NCBI GenBank assembly: GCA_965216585.1
Contig: CBDCGC010000003.1
Coordinates: forward strand, 806,001 to 870,000
Direction: 5' to 3'
From: CADEER01 sp965216585
GTDB taxonomy: Bacteria > Desulfobacterota > Binatia > HRBIN30 > CADEER01
DNA length: 64,000 bases
The notes below the pieces were generated by a model, which saw only the letters and a list, made by a program, of their open reading frames with translations, was not told the DNA's origin and ran no database searches. Positions 8,301-15,689 of the stretch are shown here, in pieces. The translations under genes were made by a program, and so were the position numbers. The first letter of the stretch is position 1. The number at the start of each line of letters is the position of its first letter.

Positions 8301-10088
8301 CGGCGGCGCCACCACCACTGGGTCCGGCGGTCCAGCCACCACCTCCACGGCGTCGCTCTCATTGCCCGCCTCGTCCACCACCACGATCGAGAGCAGGTCG
8401 TCCATCAGCGAGTCTACCGCCGGGACAGAGAAGCTGCCGTCGGGGTTCACCACCACGGTCTGCGTCTCCCCCGTGCGGGTGTTGGTCACCTCGATCGTCG
8501 CACTCGGCTCGACGATGCCCGCCGGGCCGCTGATGACGATCCCGTCGGTGGGGATCAAGTCGCTTACCGACGGGGCCTCGATGGCGGGGGGAGGGACCGT
8601 GTCCAGGTTCAGTGTCAGTGACGCTGTCCCTTGATTGCCCGCTGCGTCGGTGGCCGAGAAGGCGTAGACATTGGCTCCCTCGACCAGGGTCACCGCGATA
8701 CTGAAGGTAAGGTCCGGCTGCACCGTCACCGGCTGGCCGTTTATCGTCAGCACCGCTGCCTCGCTCAGCGTGCCGGTGATCGTCTGCGCCGCCTGGTTGG
8801 TCACCAGGCCATCGGCCGGGCTGGTGATGGTGATCACCGGTGCCACCACGTCCGCGGTCGGCGTGGCCGTTGCGGTGCTGGTCGCCGTCGGCAGCGGCGT
8901 GTCGGTCGGGGTCGGTGTGGCCGTGTCGGTTGGTGTGGCGCTTGGGGTCGGTGTCGGTGTCTCGGTCGGTGTGGCCGTCGCTGTCGCGGTGGGGGTGTCG
9001 GTCGCCGTCGCGGTCGCCGTCGCGGTGGGAGTAGCCGTTGTCGTCGCGGTCGGCGTCGGTGTGGCCGTCGGCGGCAGGGGGGTGTCGGTGGGAGTGTTCG
9101 TCGCCGTGGCGGGCGCCGGTGTATCGGTCGGGGTCGGCGTGGCCGTCGCATTGCCCGAGACCAGCACCAGGCGCGGGGCAAAGCCCACCGTTCCCTCCAG
9201 CGTCGTGTACTCCACCCGCCCGTCCACCGTCTCGTCGGTCTTCTTGATCAGCCATCCGTAGTTCTGGGCCGGATTGCTCAGAAAGAAGGCCGCGTCCGCG
9301 GTCACATCAAAGCTCACCCATCCGCTGGTCGCGTTGGTGTAGGTCTCGGTGTCGCTCGGCGTTGCCACAAACGTCCCGCCGTCCCACGTCGTCGCGCAGT
9401 CCTGGAAAATGTCCTCCGGCTCGGTGTCGTGCTGGCAGTTCCACGTCACCCCGTCCTCGCCCTCGATCCCGCCCACCTCCCCGGCCCACTCCGCCGTGAG
9501 CCTGTGGATGTCCACCGTGCGCCCGCTGCTGCTCCAGTTCTGCTGGTTGTGCTCGACGTAGAGCTCGAGCGTGGCCGAGACCAGCGAGCCGCCGCCGAGC
9601 TCGTTCTGGATGTCGCCCGTATCGAAGTACAGCAGCATGCGCGCCTCGTCCTCCTTGGCGATGCGCGCGTAGTCCGCGTCCCCCTCGTTCTTGTTGGCGT
9701 ACTGGCCGCGCAAGAACGTATCGGCCACGGGATAGATCTTGCCCGGCGGCAGGTCGGGCTGCGCCCAGTAGATGGTGATGCCGACAAAGTCCACCTTGCC
9801 GTCGGGTACCCCGCTGCCGTCCTGGCTTACCCCCTGGGCCGAGAGCACCGGACCGAAGTCGGTGTGGTTTACGTCGGTTGCCGTAAGTGCGGCGTTCCAG
9901 GTGTCGCTCTCGCCGCCGAACAGCTCCGGCGAATTGCTGTTCAGTGGCCAACACTGCGTGCCCGCCCGGTTGTCCCCCACCGCCGTCTTCACCCCGCCGA
10001 TGTTCGCAATCAGCCGCAGCTCCTTCTCCTTCACGCAGTCATTGACCGTACAGTACGGGCAGTTCTCCGTGCTGCGATCGAGCTCCAC
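2364..10088 (-). CDS. Rhs/YD-repeat protein, main part (downstream of a frameshift)
   Basis: This is the larger, C-terminal part of a giant secreted or surface Rhs-type protein. In order: a DNRLRE/CBM96-like domain (about residues 110-310), a Thr/Pro-rich linker (about 315-415), a bacterial Ig-like domain with a second related one, a carboxypeptidase-regulatory-like domain (VLRGQVTDRQGTPLRGVKV), NHL/teneurin-like propeller repeats with GDGG-type motifs, and many YD repeats (YDANG, YDDQDR). The Rhs core ends in RFGARDYDSGLGRW and NRLDPYGT. The last ~140 residues (encoded about 2367-2790) are hydrophobic and Gly/Ala-rich with no recognisable nuclease motif, suggesting a membrane-acting tip. The frame runs upstream beyond its first ATG to about 10185, where it should join the preceding frame; the ATG at 10088 is probably not a real start. 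Confidence 0.9.
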   Translation of the reverse strand: MELDRSTENCPYCTVNDCVKEKELRLIANIGGVKTAVGDNRAGTQCWPLNSNSPELFGGESDTWNAALTATDVNHTDFGPVLSAQGVSQDGSGVPDGKVDFVGITIYWAQPDLPPGKIYPVADTFLRGQYANKNEGDADYARIAKEDEARMLLYFDTGDIQNELGGGSLVSATLELYVEHNQQNWSSSGRTVDIHRLTAEWAGEVGGIEGEDGVTWNCQHDTEPEDIFQDCATTWDGGTFVATPSDTETYTNATSGWVSFDVTADAAFFLSNPAQNYGWLIKKTDETVDGRVEYTTLEGTVGFAPRLVLVSGNATATPTPTDTPAPATATNTPTDTPLPPTATPTPTATTTATPTATATATATDTPTATATATPTETPTPTPSATPTDTATPTPTDTPLPTATSTATATPTADVVAPVITITSPADGLVTNQAAQTITGTLSEAAVLTINGQPVTVQPDLTFSIAVTLVEGANVYAFSATDAAGNQGTASLTLNLDTVPPPAIEAPSVSDLIPTDGIVISGPAGIVEPSATIEVTNTRTGETQTVVVNPDGSFSVPAVDSLMDDLLSIVVVDEAGNESDAVEVVAGPPDPVVVAPPLDRTVVSTTDARVEFLYAGPDPVQVGLTETVEPERVAVLRGQVTDRQGTPLRGVKVSVLDRPDYGHTRTRNDGFFDLVVNGGGTVTVVYEYEEDNRLPVQRTVRVPWQDTEQAPAVAMIHPDPVVSTVTTTAAAPFQVIEGSEETDASGTRKAVVMIPPGTGADIVEPDGTRIPVTSLDVRISEYTVGDLGPEAMPGELPPTSGYTYAFEITADGVDPEDTVELDQPIAYYVEDFINIPVGTIVPLGYYDSEEAQWVSSENGRVLNIVGVTGGEADIDADGDGDADGDDETILTQLGVSTNERIELAGRYSLGTPVWRLSINFFAPWDANYPSGPPGDAIPANGGLPLGGPDGDRLDAPDISADGEIDFQNQALRKKAEVIGSPHSISYRSDRQNENSSRLITIPISGPTVPASVLRAEVLIEVAGRRFVEVFPPLPNQEYEFTWDGLDAYGRLVQGRQPVTISVQFIYPIVSETPFDGLRAFARVSGVGFSTGTVARSEVGSGIQFETFLGNWDAREIGLGGWSLDAHRVYDPATGQVDAGDGGTRTAEQIGGVVDTVIGGGVLNSVSFVDGVTLGTELDLSHVFGVAVDEQGQLYVSARLPFNTTQIFRVNDDGTVNVAAGGGTDTGEGAAPTTALINPAGISFGPDGALYFAESHRIRKIDFSANRIDTVVGDGTRCFSSNNGAQCGDGGQALSAQLDTPVNVRVAGDGTIYFGEANRRVRSVGTDGIIWTLAGEGPNNTQGNTGEGIPATQARFFGTNIDIAVAEDGTILVSGASSSRINRLDTAGRRYFSVGSGIAGDSGDGGLATDARFFDLAGVTFGADGSLYVSDHAYDRVRRIGPDGIVTALAGRRVALNTTGFDGDGGPAAAARFNGPEALAVAPDGTLYINDFGNLRVRKVVPPLPGFSGVGDIVIAAPSGSEMHVFSASGRHLRTIDTLNGVVIYEFDYDSEGRLAKVTDRDGNETTFDRGLPAGDLVITGPFGQQTIITYDANGYAQSIQNPGGETTTFEYTAGGLMTKVTDPRTNETTYSYGTEGRLESTLDPVGGGHTLTRTDIAGGYEVEDQTAEGVQTTYKVEFLPTEEELRTTTFADGTQRTVLTGVDQSTTTTEADGTVQLSEPGPDPRFGMQAPIPANTEISTPGGLLADVEASSTATITDPNDPLSLTNQTDTVSVNGRTVTRTYDAVTNTFTDTTPEGRQTTTTLDAQGRVVKTELSGVHPTRQEYDAEGRVIRVKEGPDPDTAETRVTEFDYVDLTDIAGGYPPESEGQLKSVTDALNRTVTFEYDADVRVNKQILPDGREIGFSYDDAGNVTQVIPPGRPAHDFTYTAVNLETTYNPPQVSPPLATVTTTTTYTDDGQVDVVTRPDGKQVDFDYDTSGRLDLITLQPSGEVRDHTYDALTGNLTQISGADATLDFAYDGALQTTETWSGVGITTASVTRTYDDSLRIQSLQVGSEPAVSFTYDDDDLLIQAGAMTLTRDPNNGLLTGTTITEGAGTIDDTYDYDLFGQLIHYEVRHNGVEMLDFVYTRDDLGRITSIIETKTIAPNPAQVKERHYKYDTAGRLYRVCAEDACTTILSEYLYDANGNRAAGSFNAQGTITTATYDDQDRLLTLTQGPTTTTYTYTDNGELLTKTDPSGTTTYDYDQLGNLRSVTPPSGPVIEYVIDGRNRRTGKKVGGTLQKQWIYTDQLNPVAELDGSGNLVSDFVYASKSNVPSAIIRHDDPAPGQTTTYSIISDHLGSVRLITEVDGATGSTVEEIDYDEFGVAGTDPLFQPFGFAGGIQDGDSGFVRFGARDYDSGLGRWLAADAARFVGQDMNLYRYARQDPINRLDPYGTRTFSEIVAAGALSGTISGLINGGTIGILNDAFIPAFAAGFAGGAVASLGLPAAATGALSSLIVGELNRRLVGVSSPANREFDILLGVLTGGVSGYLLAGASQGFVTDSVVGAVFSVLALDFATVLDVLGEPIFDPLPEF
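8866..9150 (-). repeat. low-complexity Thr/Pro-coding repeat inside the Rhs gene
   Basis: About 285 bp of near-repetitive GTCGGTGTGGCCGT-type units encode on the minus strand a linker of TPTPTAT/DTP-like residues about 95 long. It separates the DNRLRE-like domain from the Ig-like domains and is likely an extended, possibly glycosylated stalk. Such repeats are prone to slippage and assembly error. Confidence 0.8.
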
Positions 10089-11199
10089 CTCGATGCCGAC
10101 GATCTTTGCCTGGGCGTCGAAGGTGAAGTCGAAGTCGTAGACGTGCAGGCCCGAGGAGACCTCGCCCGGAGCGAGATCCTGCGCCCTGTGCCTTGGCGTT
10201 GTTGTTGGTCACCGCCCAGTCGGGGTGCGTCCACTGCACGTCGTAGACGTCGAAGGGCGCAATGGTGGTCACGTCGGCCCCCAGATCGCCCTGGCCGGTC
10301 ACCGAGGGGTCGATGCGGTAGGGGTAGGCCTCGGCGGGCAGTGAGGTGTCGTCAGCCCGTAGAACGACCCCTGAGCCGTCGAGTAGCCAGCTCGTCGTGC
10401 CGTCGTAGGCGCGGCCGTCGTTGCCGAGCAGAAAGGGAGCAGCAAAGGTGAGGGTGCCGTTGGTGAGCCGGCCTTCGCCGTCTACCGAAAAGGGCGCAAA
10501 GCCGCCGAAGAGCTCGTAGGGGAAGACGTAGTCGGCTGCGCCCTGAGGCCTCCCGATCCGGCGGCTGATCAGCTTTAGCTCCGTATCGCTCACCTCCCAG
10601 CGCCACTGCACGGGGTGGCCGGCAAAGCTGGTGAGGATTGCGTTCTGATTGCGCGTGGGGCGGTTGCGGGTGAGAAAGCGAATGCCGGCGCTGCCGTCTC
10701 CGCTGCCGATGGCAAGACCCGTAGCAGACGTGCGCACCGAGAACGGCATCGTCTGCACCGCGCTGTCCACACCACCGAGCCCACTGCCGCGCACCTCGCC
10801 GCGCGAGCGCTGCCACCTGCCTTCGCCGTCGAGGAAGTGCAACGGCCGCCCGGTGGAGATCTCGGCAAAGACCGGGCTGCCACCGGCGCTAGTGCGCGAC
10901 GAACGGTCGAGGCGAAAGCGCTTGGTCTTGGCCCCTCGCTTCGTGGTCACCTCGCGCGCGCCCGCCCTCAGCTTGAACTCCGAGGGCAGTGCTCGCTCCT
11001 GGCGCTTTTCTTGTCCGGGCGCGATCGCGCTTCGTCCGCTCGGCCCCTGTGCGTCGGCCGTAGGTGCGCAGAGCACCAGAAGCGCAGCGAGCAGAGCACG
11101 CGTGGTCTTCGTCACAAAAGAACCTGCCGCCGTCAGGCGAGAAGAACCGGTAAGAGTTGCAGGACAAGAAACGGACACCGTTGCACGCGATCGCTGCAT
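10039..11199 (-). CDS. Rhs/YD-repeat protein, N-terminal part (frameshifted)
   Basis: This is the N-terminal part of the giant Rhs protein. The ATG at 11199 is preferred because AGAGGTG lies about 10 bases upstream. A Sec signal peptide with hydrophobic core ALLAALLVLCAPTADA follows. The next ~300 residues form a soluble beta-rich domain resembling the N-termini of secreted YD-repeat proteins. Sense coding runs to NNNAKAQ; after that the frame becomes Arg-rich and implausible, ending at 10039. The continuation AQDLAPGEVSSGLHVYDF is found one base further on, joining the downstream frame. Skipping one base near the GGG run at 10184-10186 would restore one protein of about 2,940 residues. The extra base could be a real mutation or a sequencing error. 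Confidence 0.8.
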   Translation of the reverse strand: MQRSRATVSVSCPATLTGSSRLTAAGSFVTKTTRALLAALLVLCAPTADAQGPSGRSAIAPGQEKRQERALPSEFKLRAGAREVTTKRGAKTKRFRLDRSSRTSAGGSPVFAEISTGRPLHFLDGEGRWQRSRGEVRGSGLGGVDSAVQTMPFSVRTSATGLAIGSGDGSAGIRFLTRNRPTRNQNAILTSFAGHPVQWRWEVSDTELKLISRRIGRPQGAADYVFPYELFGGFAPFSVDGEGRLTNGTLTFAAPFLLGNDGRAYDGTTSWLLDGSGVVLRADDTSLPAEAYPYRIDPSVTGQGDLGADVTTIAPFDVYDVQWTHPDWAVTNNNAKAQGAGSRSGRGLLGPARLRLRLHLRRPGKDRRHRGGARSQHGELPVLYGQ

Positions 11200-11585
11200 G
11201 GCACTACACCTCTTTTCGCGGATCGTTTTGAACCGTCTCTTCTCTTCAGGATGAGAAGCACGGACGTTCTGTTGCAAGTCGCAATTCAAATGCCCGGTCG
11301 GGTGGTGCTTCTTGCCGACAAGCGGCGCTTATCCGAGCGCCTTTGCAGCGTGTTGCTCACCGGCAAACACGACCTACAAAGCCGCGATTGAGAACGGCGG
11401 TGCAGCACAACGCCGCCGCAGCTCGGTATTCTGTAATACTTTTCCGCAATGAAGCACCGCTGCGGACGCCCGCCTGTGGCATTTGCGACACGACCTTGCA
11501 TGAGAATTTTTCATGCTGTTTTTTCTCCCACGCCGGGCTCGGTCCCTTCAATTGGGGAATGTACGTAAGGCGCGGGAGGACCAGT
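11200..11585. other. 386-bp intergenic region upstream of the Rhs gene
   Basis: No coding sequence is supported. It lies between the Rhs start and the stop of the small gene at 11586, so it should hold the Rhs promoter. A dyad GCATGA-GAATTTT-TCATGC (11498-11516) is followed on the plus strand by TGTTTTTTC and looks terminator-like, but no plus-strand gene ends nearby. On the minus strand the T-run would precede the hairpin, so it is a poor terminator for the upstream operon. Confidence 0.5.
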
Positions 11586-11933
11586 CTAGTCTTGCGACGA
11601 AAATCCGCGTCTTCGCACTTCCACGCGGACGCCTTCGGTTTCCGACTGTTGCTGCCGGTAGCTCCAGACTACGTCAGGGTGGTCGGCGGCGACGCCGAGG
11701 ACGTCGACCATTGCTTCGCGGCAGGTCGACAGCGCTTCCTCGAGGGCGGGTTCGGGCAGCAGGTGCGGTCCGAGGCGAGTCAGCTCGACTCGCAGCGGCG
11801 GGTCGAGTGCATCTTCATAGCGCTGCAGGGCGCGCCGCACCCTTTCGTATTGCTCTTCTGCGGCGTCGGAATCCGGTGTTGCCGTGATGCGAAGCGGGAT
11901 TTCCGCCGAGTAGCCGTCGAGCTTCTCCGTCAC
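11586..11933 (-). CDS. small hypothetical protein coupled to amidohydrolase
   Basis: The protein has 115 residues, is soluble and acidic, and is not recognised. It looks like a single alpha/beta domain: a beta strand (EIPLRITATP), a long charged helix and a second strand-rich half. Its GTG start overlaps the TGA of the upstream amidohydrolase (GTGA, 4 nt), so the two are almost certainly co-translated. It may be an accessory protein of that enzyme, but nothing in the sequence proves it. Confidence 0.7.
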   Translation of the reverse strand: MTEKLDGYSAEIPLRITATPDSDAAEEQYERVRRALQRYEDALDPPLRVELTRLGPHLLPEPALEEALSTCREAMVDVLGVAADHPDVVWSYRQQQSETEGVRVEVRRRGFSSQD

Positions 11934-13033
11934 GGCAGATCGTAAAGGCGGCGGCAGTTCTCTGCCGTCACTTTGCGCACGGCCTCTTCACCGAGCTTGC
12001 CGAGAGCGTGGTCGATGGCCTCGCGCGAGTTCGGCCAGGTGCTGTCGGGGTGCGGGTAGTCGCAAGCCCACATGAAGTTGTCCGGTCCTAGCAACGGAAT
12101 GAGCTCGGGGCCGAGCGGTTCTTCTTCGAAGGTCGCGAAGACCTGACGGTGGAAGAGCTCGCTCGGGCGGGTCTTGATGTTGCGCTCGGGATGCGGCGCG
12201 CAGTGCTTGTCGAAGGTCGCGTCCATGCGCGCCACCATGTAGGGCAACCAGCCAACGCCGCTCTCGGCGAGGACGATGCGCAGGCGCGGGTGGCGCTCGA
12301 GCGCCCCGGAAAAGACCATCGTCGCCAGGATCTCGTCCATCTGCATCGGCGCGATCGCGGCAAAGCCGGCGATCTGCCAATCGCGATGGCGCGGATCGAG
12401 CTTGGTGCCGCCACCGATGTGAAAGCTCAGCGGCAAGCCCGTCTCCTGCGCGGCGGCCCACAGAAGGTCCCAGGCGGGGTCGCGGATGTCTGCTTCGAAT
12501 CCGTTGATGCAGGCGCCGCGGTGTCCTTTCTCGGCGACGTAGTCGAGCTCGGCGACGGCGTCCTGCGGCGACGTCATCGGCAACTCGGGGAAGGCGTTCA
12601 AGCGGTCTGGCATGTAGGCGTTGAAGACCTCCGCCGCCCAATCGTTCCAAGCCCGCACCGCCAGCTTGAGGATCTCTGGCTCGTCGATGCCATAGGAGAA
12701 GAGCGCCGTCGGGCCATAAACCATCGACGACCAGATTCCGTCGCGTTGCATGTCCTCCATGCGGCGCACGGGATCACTGGGGCGCAACGCGTCCTCACCC
12801 AAGCCGGCGCGGTCGAGCGCGGTTTCGATTTCATCGTAGCGGCCGCTGACTCCCGTGATGCGTTCGCCGACCATCCACAGCTTGAGCTCGCCGTGCGCAA
12901 CCACGTGGGGAACGGACTCGCGGTGCTTCTCGGCAACGCGATCCACCCACAGATCCGGCGGCACCGCGTTCATGTCGAGGTGGTCGTCACACGAGTAGAT
13001 TCGCTCTTCGCTGTTCACTGCCGTCTCCACCAT
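11930..13033 (-). CDS. amidohydrolase-2 family metal-dependent hydrolase
   Basis: The 367-residue protein belongs to the COG2159/ACMSD-like amidohydrolase-2 family of TIM-barrel enzymes that hydrolyse or decarboxylate cyclic and aromatic acids. An N-terminal DDHLDM motif is in the position of the first metal ligands. SFHIGGG gives the central metal histidine, and ACDYPHPDSTWP near the end gives the catalytic Asp. The ATG at 13033 starts directly before VETAVNSEERIYSCDDH; the open frame continues upstream but would overlap non-homologous sequence. It is translationally coupled to the small gene downstream. The substrate cannot be read from the sequence. Confidence 0.9.
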   Translation of the reverse strand: MVETAVNSEERIYSCDDHLDMNAVPPDLWVDRVAEKHRESVPHVVAHGELKLWMVGERITGVSGRYDEIETALDRAGLGEDALRPSDPVRRMEDMQRDGIWSSMVYGPTALFSYGIDEPEILKLAVRAWNDWAAEVFNAYMPDRLNAFPELPMTSPQDAVAELDYVAEKGHRGACINGFEADIRDPAWDLLWAAAQETGLPLSFHIGGGTKLDPRHRDWQIAGFAAIAPMQMDEILATMVFSGALERHPRLRIVLAESGVGWLPYMVARMDATFDKHCAPHPERNIKTRPSELFHRQVFATFEEEPLGPELIPLLGPDNFMWACDYPHPDSTWPNSREAIDHALGKLGEEAVRKVTAENCRRLYDLP

Positions 13034-13092
13034 GTCTGAGTCACGCAGGCTATCTCGCTCCACTCGCCGAGCGCAAGACGCAACTGGCGACG

Positions 13093-14106
13093 CTATCCAC
13101 GTTCGCCGAGGACCTCGCGCGATCGACCTCCAGAGATATAACGCAAGCCGACTCCAACCCCACACAATGTCCACAGCAACTCCCCGAGCCGCAACACGGC
13201 GGCAATGGCGAGGCCGACTGTGGCGGAGCTGACGAAGGCTTGGCAGATTCCCACCAAGGCGGCTTCTTGCGTGCCGATGTCTGCCGGCACGAAAAAGAAG
13301 GCGGAGCGCACGACGAGGGCAAAGGCCGCGATCGACACCGCCGTCGTCATTGCCACCGGAACATCGAGAAAGGCGAGCGCCAGGTAGATCAGGTACGCCT
13401 CCAGGCACCATTCGAAGAAGGTCGACAGAACGGACAGCGCCATACGCCACGGTCGCTGCGTATAGGCTCCCAGCATGCGCGACTCGACCTCGACCACCGC
13501 GGCAACCAATCGCTGCGCGGCTGGGCCGCCCAAGCGGGCCGGTAGGCGGCGGGCCAGACGCGGGGCGAGGTGCGACAGCAGGCGGTAGCGCTGCGCCAAC
13601 GCCGCACACAGCGCCGAGCCAAACAAGAATGCCAGCGCTGCCGAAGCCGGCCGTCGCAGCGGCAGTGGTTGCGGCGTTTGCAGCGAAACGAGTAACAAGC
13701 CAAAGGCGGAGAAGAGGATGATCGCCACCAGATCGGTCATGCGGGTCAACGCCAGAGATGCCGTGGCATCGCGGACGCCGACACCGTAGTCGCGTTTGAG
13801 CATGACCGCTTTGATCGGTTCACCGCCCATGCCAGCCAGCGGCGTCACGCGCTCGACGGCACCGCCGACGAGGTGCACGCGCAGCAAGCGAAGCAGCCAC
13901 CGCGGGCTCGCCGGCACCGGCATGGTGAGCAACCACGACACGACACCGCCCAGCCGCCCGCTGAAGTAGATCGCCATGAGAGCGAACACCTCAGCGGCGG
14001 AAAGCCGGCGCAAGTGCTCGCCAACGGCCCGCAAATCGGTCTGCCAGAGAACCGCCGCAAGGACGAACAAACCGACCGCAGCCGCGACGCTCGCCCAGCG
14101 GTTCAT
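13093..14106 (-). CDS. LPG-synthase-TM/flippase-like integral membrane protein
   Basis: The 337-residue protein has about seven or eight hydrophobic segments and matches the UPF0104/lysylphosphatidylglycerol-synthase transmembrane domain family. The signature region VERVTPLAGMGGEPIKAVMLKR (about 85-106) and the late loop FFFVPADIGTQEAALVGI are typical. Members are flippase-like proteins in lipid or glycolipid export. The soluble aminoacyl-transferase domain of MprF is absent, so only the membrane part is present. It ends about 60 bases upstream of the amidohydrolase start, on the same strand. Confidence 0.85.
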   Translation of the reverse strand: MNRWASVAAAVGLFVLAAVLWQTDLRAVGEHLRRLSAAEVFALMAIYFSGRLGGVVSWLLTMPVPASPRWLLRLLRVHLVGGAVERVTPLAGMGGEPIKAVMLKRDYGVGVRDATASLALTRMTDLVAIILFSAFGLLLVSLQTPQPLPLRRPASAALAFLFGSALCAALAQRYRLLSHLAPRLARRLPARLGGPAAQRLVAAVVEVESRMLGAYTQRPWRMALSVLSTFFEWCLEAYLIYLALAFLDVPVAMTTAVSIAAFALVVRSAFFFVPADIGTQEAALVGICQAFVSSATVGLAIAAVLRLGELLWTLCGVGVGLRYISGGRSREVLGERG

Positions 14107-14220
14107 CGAAAACGGGCCGGGCCGGGATGAAACTCGCTCTGCTCGTAGGCAGAGGCACGGGCATAGGCAAGGGATGGTGTCGCTGCGCGAGGCAACTCTG
14201 GTGGAGCTGCGGTCAGCGGC

Positions 14221-14841
14221 CTACTCCGATACCGGGGCGACGAGACCGCCGGCAATGAACGCGACGAGTGAGCGTACCATCGCCTGGACTTCCCCCTGGT
14301 CGACCTCTTCCATGTCTTCGGCGAAGATCTGCGCCAGACCGTGGGTCGCCGTCTGCCCCGCCAACCTGCGGCGGCCGCGCGCCTCTTCCCGACTCACGTG
14401 CGGCGCCGCGGCTACCACCATCGCATCGAAGATGGCGACACCTTCGGCGAACTCCGTTTCGAGGAAGTGATTCATCTGCGCCGTTTTCTCGCCGTACATT
14501 CTCGACAGGAATCGCACATACGATCGCCCGGCCGATTGGTTTTCGAGGATGAACTCAGTCAACGGCAGGACGATGAGCTCGGCCAGGTGGTGACCATCGG
14601 TTCGATCGCGACCCTGCTCGCGCGCCAGCTTGGCGATACGGCGCTGGTTGATCGTACCCATACGGCGGCGCAACACCTCCGACACCAGGGCGTCTTTGTT
14701 GCCGAAGTGGTAGTGCAACGCCGCCGAGGAAAGATCGGCGGCGGCGTTGATGGCGCGCGCCGACGTCGCGTCGATGCCCTGCTCGGCAAACAATCGCTCG
14801 GCCGCATCCAGCAAACGGGCTCGACCCGGAGGCTCAGCCAT
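14221..14841 (-). CDS. TetR family transcriptional regulator
   Basis: The 206-residue protein has a classic TetR N-terminal HTH: RARLLDAAERLFAEQGIDATSARAINAAADLSSAALHYHFGNKDAL, residues about 7-52. The ligand-binding half contains a conserved acidic region typical of regulators of lipid or CoA-ester catabolism. It may form part of the minus-strand run with the flippase-like protein, 114 bp downstream. No obvious palindrome was found at its own promoter. It is one candidate to bind the AAACGAYCGTTT sites elsewhere in the window, but that is only a suggestion. Confidence 0.9.
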   Translation of the reverse strand: MAEPPGRARLLDAAERLFAEQGIDATSARAINAAADLSSAALHYHFGNKDALVSEVLRRRMGTINQRRIAKLAREQGRDRTDGHHLAELIVLPLTEFILENQSAGRSYVRFLSRMYGEKTAQMNHFLETEFAEGVAIFDAMVVAAAPHVSREEARGRRRLAGQTATHGLAQIFAEDMEEVDQGEVQAMVRSLVAFIAGGLVAPVSE

Positions 14842-14880
14842 GCAAACGGCGTACTGGGTTCTCTGCCCGACTGCAAGGAT

Positions 14881-15636
14881 TCAAGCATCATCCGCCGGGC
14901 GGTGCCGCGGCTCACCGCGAGAGGCGCGCACGTAGGCGCGCACGGCGTTCTCCAGCCCCATGTAGAGCGCATCGCAAATCAAGGCGTGACCGATCGACAC
15001 CTCGGCGATCTCCGGAACCTCGCGCGCCAACGGCGGCAGGTTGTCGAGATTGAGATCGTGGCCGGCGTTGACGCCCAGTCCGGCGGCGCGCGCGGCACGG
15101 GCGCAATCGCGGACCGCGGCAAATCGGGTCGCTCGCTGCCCAGTGTCAAACGCCGCGGCGTAGGGTTCGGTGTAGATCTCGACCCGATCAGCACCGGTAG
15201 CGGCGGCCAGCTCCATCGCCTCAGGCACGGCATCGACGAAGATCGAAGTGCGAATCGCCGCCGCCTTCGCTCGCGCAATGACCGGAGCGAGAACATCCGT
15301 ATCGCCGGGTAGCTTCCAACCGTGATCGCTGGTGATCTCCCCAGGTGTCACCGGCACCAGGGTGAGCTGATCGACCTGCAGGTCGATCGCCAGATCGACG
15401 AGCTCGCGGCGCACATCGCCCTCGAGATTGAGCTCGACGCCGAGCTCGGCGGCGATGGCGCGTAGCTCGCGCACGTCGGCGGCACGGGTGTGGCGATTGT
15501 CCTGGCGCCAGTGCAAGGTCAGACCATCGGCACCGGCGCCAATGCAAGTGCGCGCCGCCGCGGCCGGCGACGGTGCATCGGCACCGCGCGAGTTGCGCAG
15601 CAGCGCCACCTTGTTCAGATTGACGGATAGCTTCAT
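14881..15636 (-). CDS. pdxJ: pyridoxine 5'-phosphate synthase PdxJ
   Basis: The 251-residue protein condenses 1-deoxy-xylulose 5-phosphate with 3-amino-2-oxopropyl phosphate in the last step of de novo vitamin B6 synthesis. Family landmarks are the N-terminal SVNLNKVALLRNSRG, DGLTLHWRQDNRHT, ELNLEGD, TLVPVTPGEITSDHGW, EIYTEPYA, and LGVNAGHDLNLDNLP with VSIGHALICDALYMGLENAV near the end. The start at 15636 gives the normal family length and N-terminus; the longer frame upstream is not conserved. The gene stands alone, divergent from the lipoprotein gene at 15690. Confidence 0.97.
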   Translation of the reverse strand: MKLSVNLNKVALLRNSRGADAPSPAAAARTCIGAGADGLTLHWRQDNRHTRAADVRELRAIAAELGVELNLEGDVRRELVDLAIDLQVDQLTLVPVTPGEITSDHGWKLPGDTDVLAPVIARAKAAAIRTSIFVDAVPEAMELAAATGADRVEIYTEPYAAAFDTGQRATRFAAVRDCARAARAAGLGVNAGHDLNLDNLPPLAREVPEIAEVSIGHALICDALYMGLENAVRAYVRASRGEPRHRPADDA

Positions 15637-15689
15637 TCGCCTCGACCCGACACGAGAATACGGAGAAAAGGCGACCCGGTCGAGACACC

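Noticed and set aside
8866..9150. Repeat array possibly CRISPR
   Set aside because: Units are short, irregular and in coding frame for a Thr/Pro linker; there are no spacers of constant length.
10160..10210. Programmed ribosomal frameshift in the Rhs gene
   Set aside because: No slippery heptamer, stop-proximal signal or clear pseudoknot was seen; a plain one-base indel explains the data.
8631..10451. Long plus-strand open frame with Arg/Gly-rich sequence
   Set aside because: It is antisense to the Thr/Pro linker and DNRLRE-like region of the Rhs gene; the low complexity mirrors the coding repeat.
11498..11526. Intrinsic terminator on the plus strand
   Set aside because: The stem is short and AT-rich and no plus-strand gene ends nearby.
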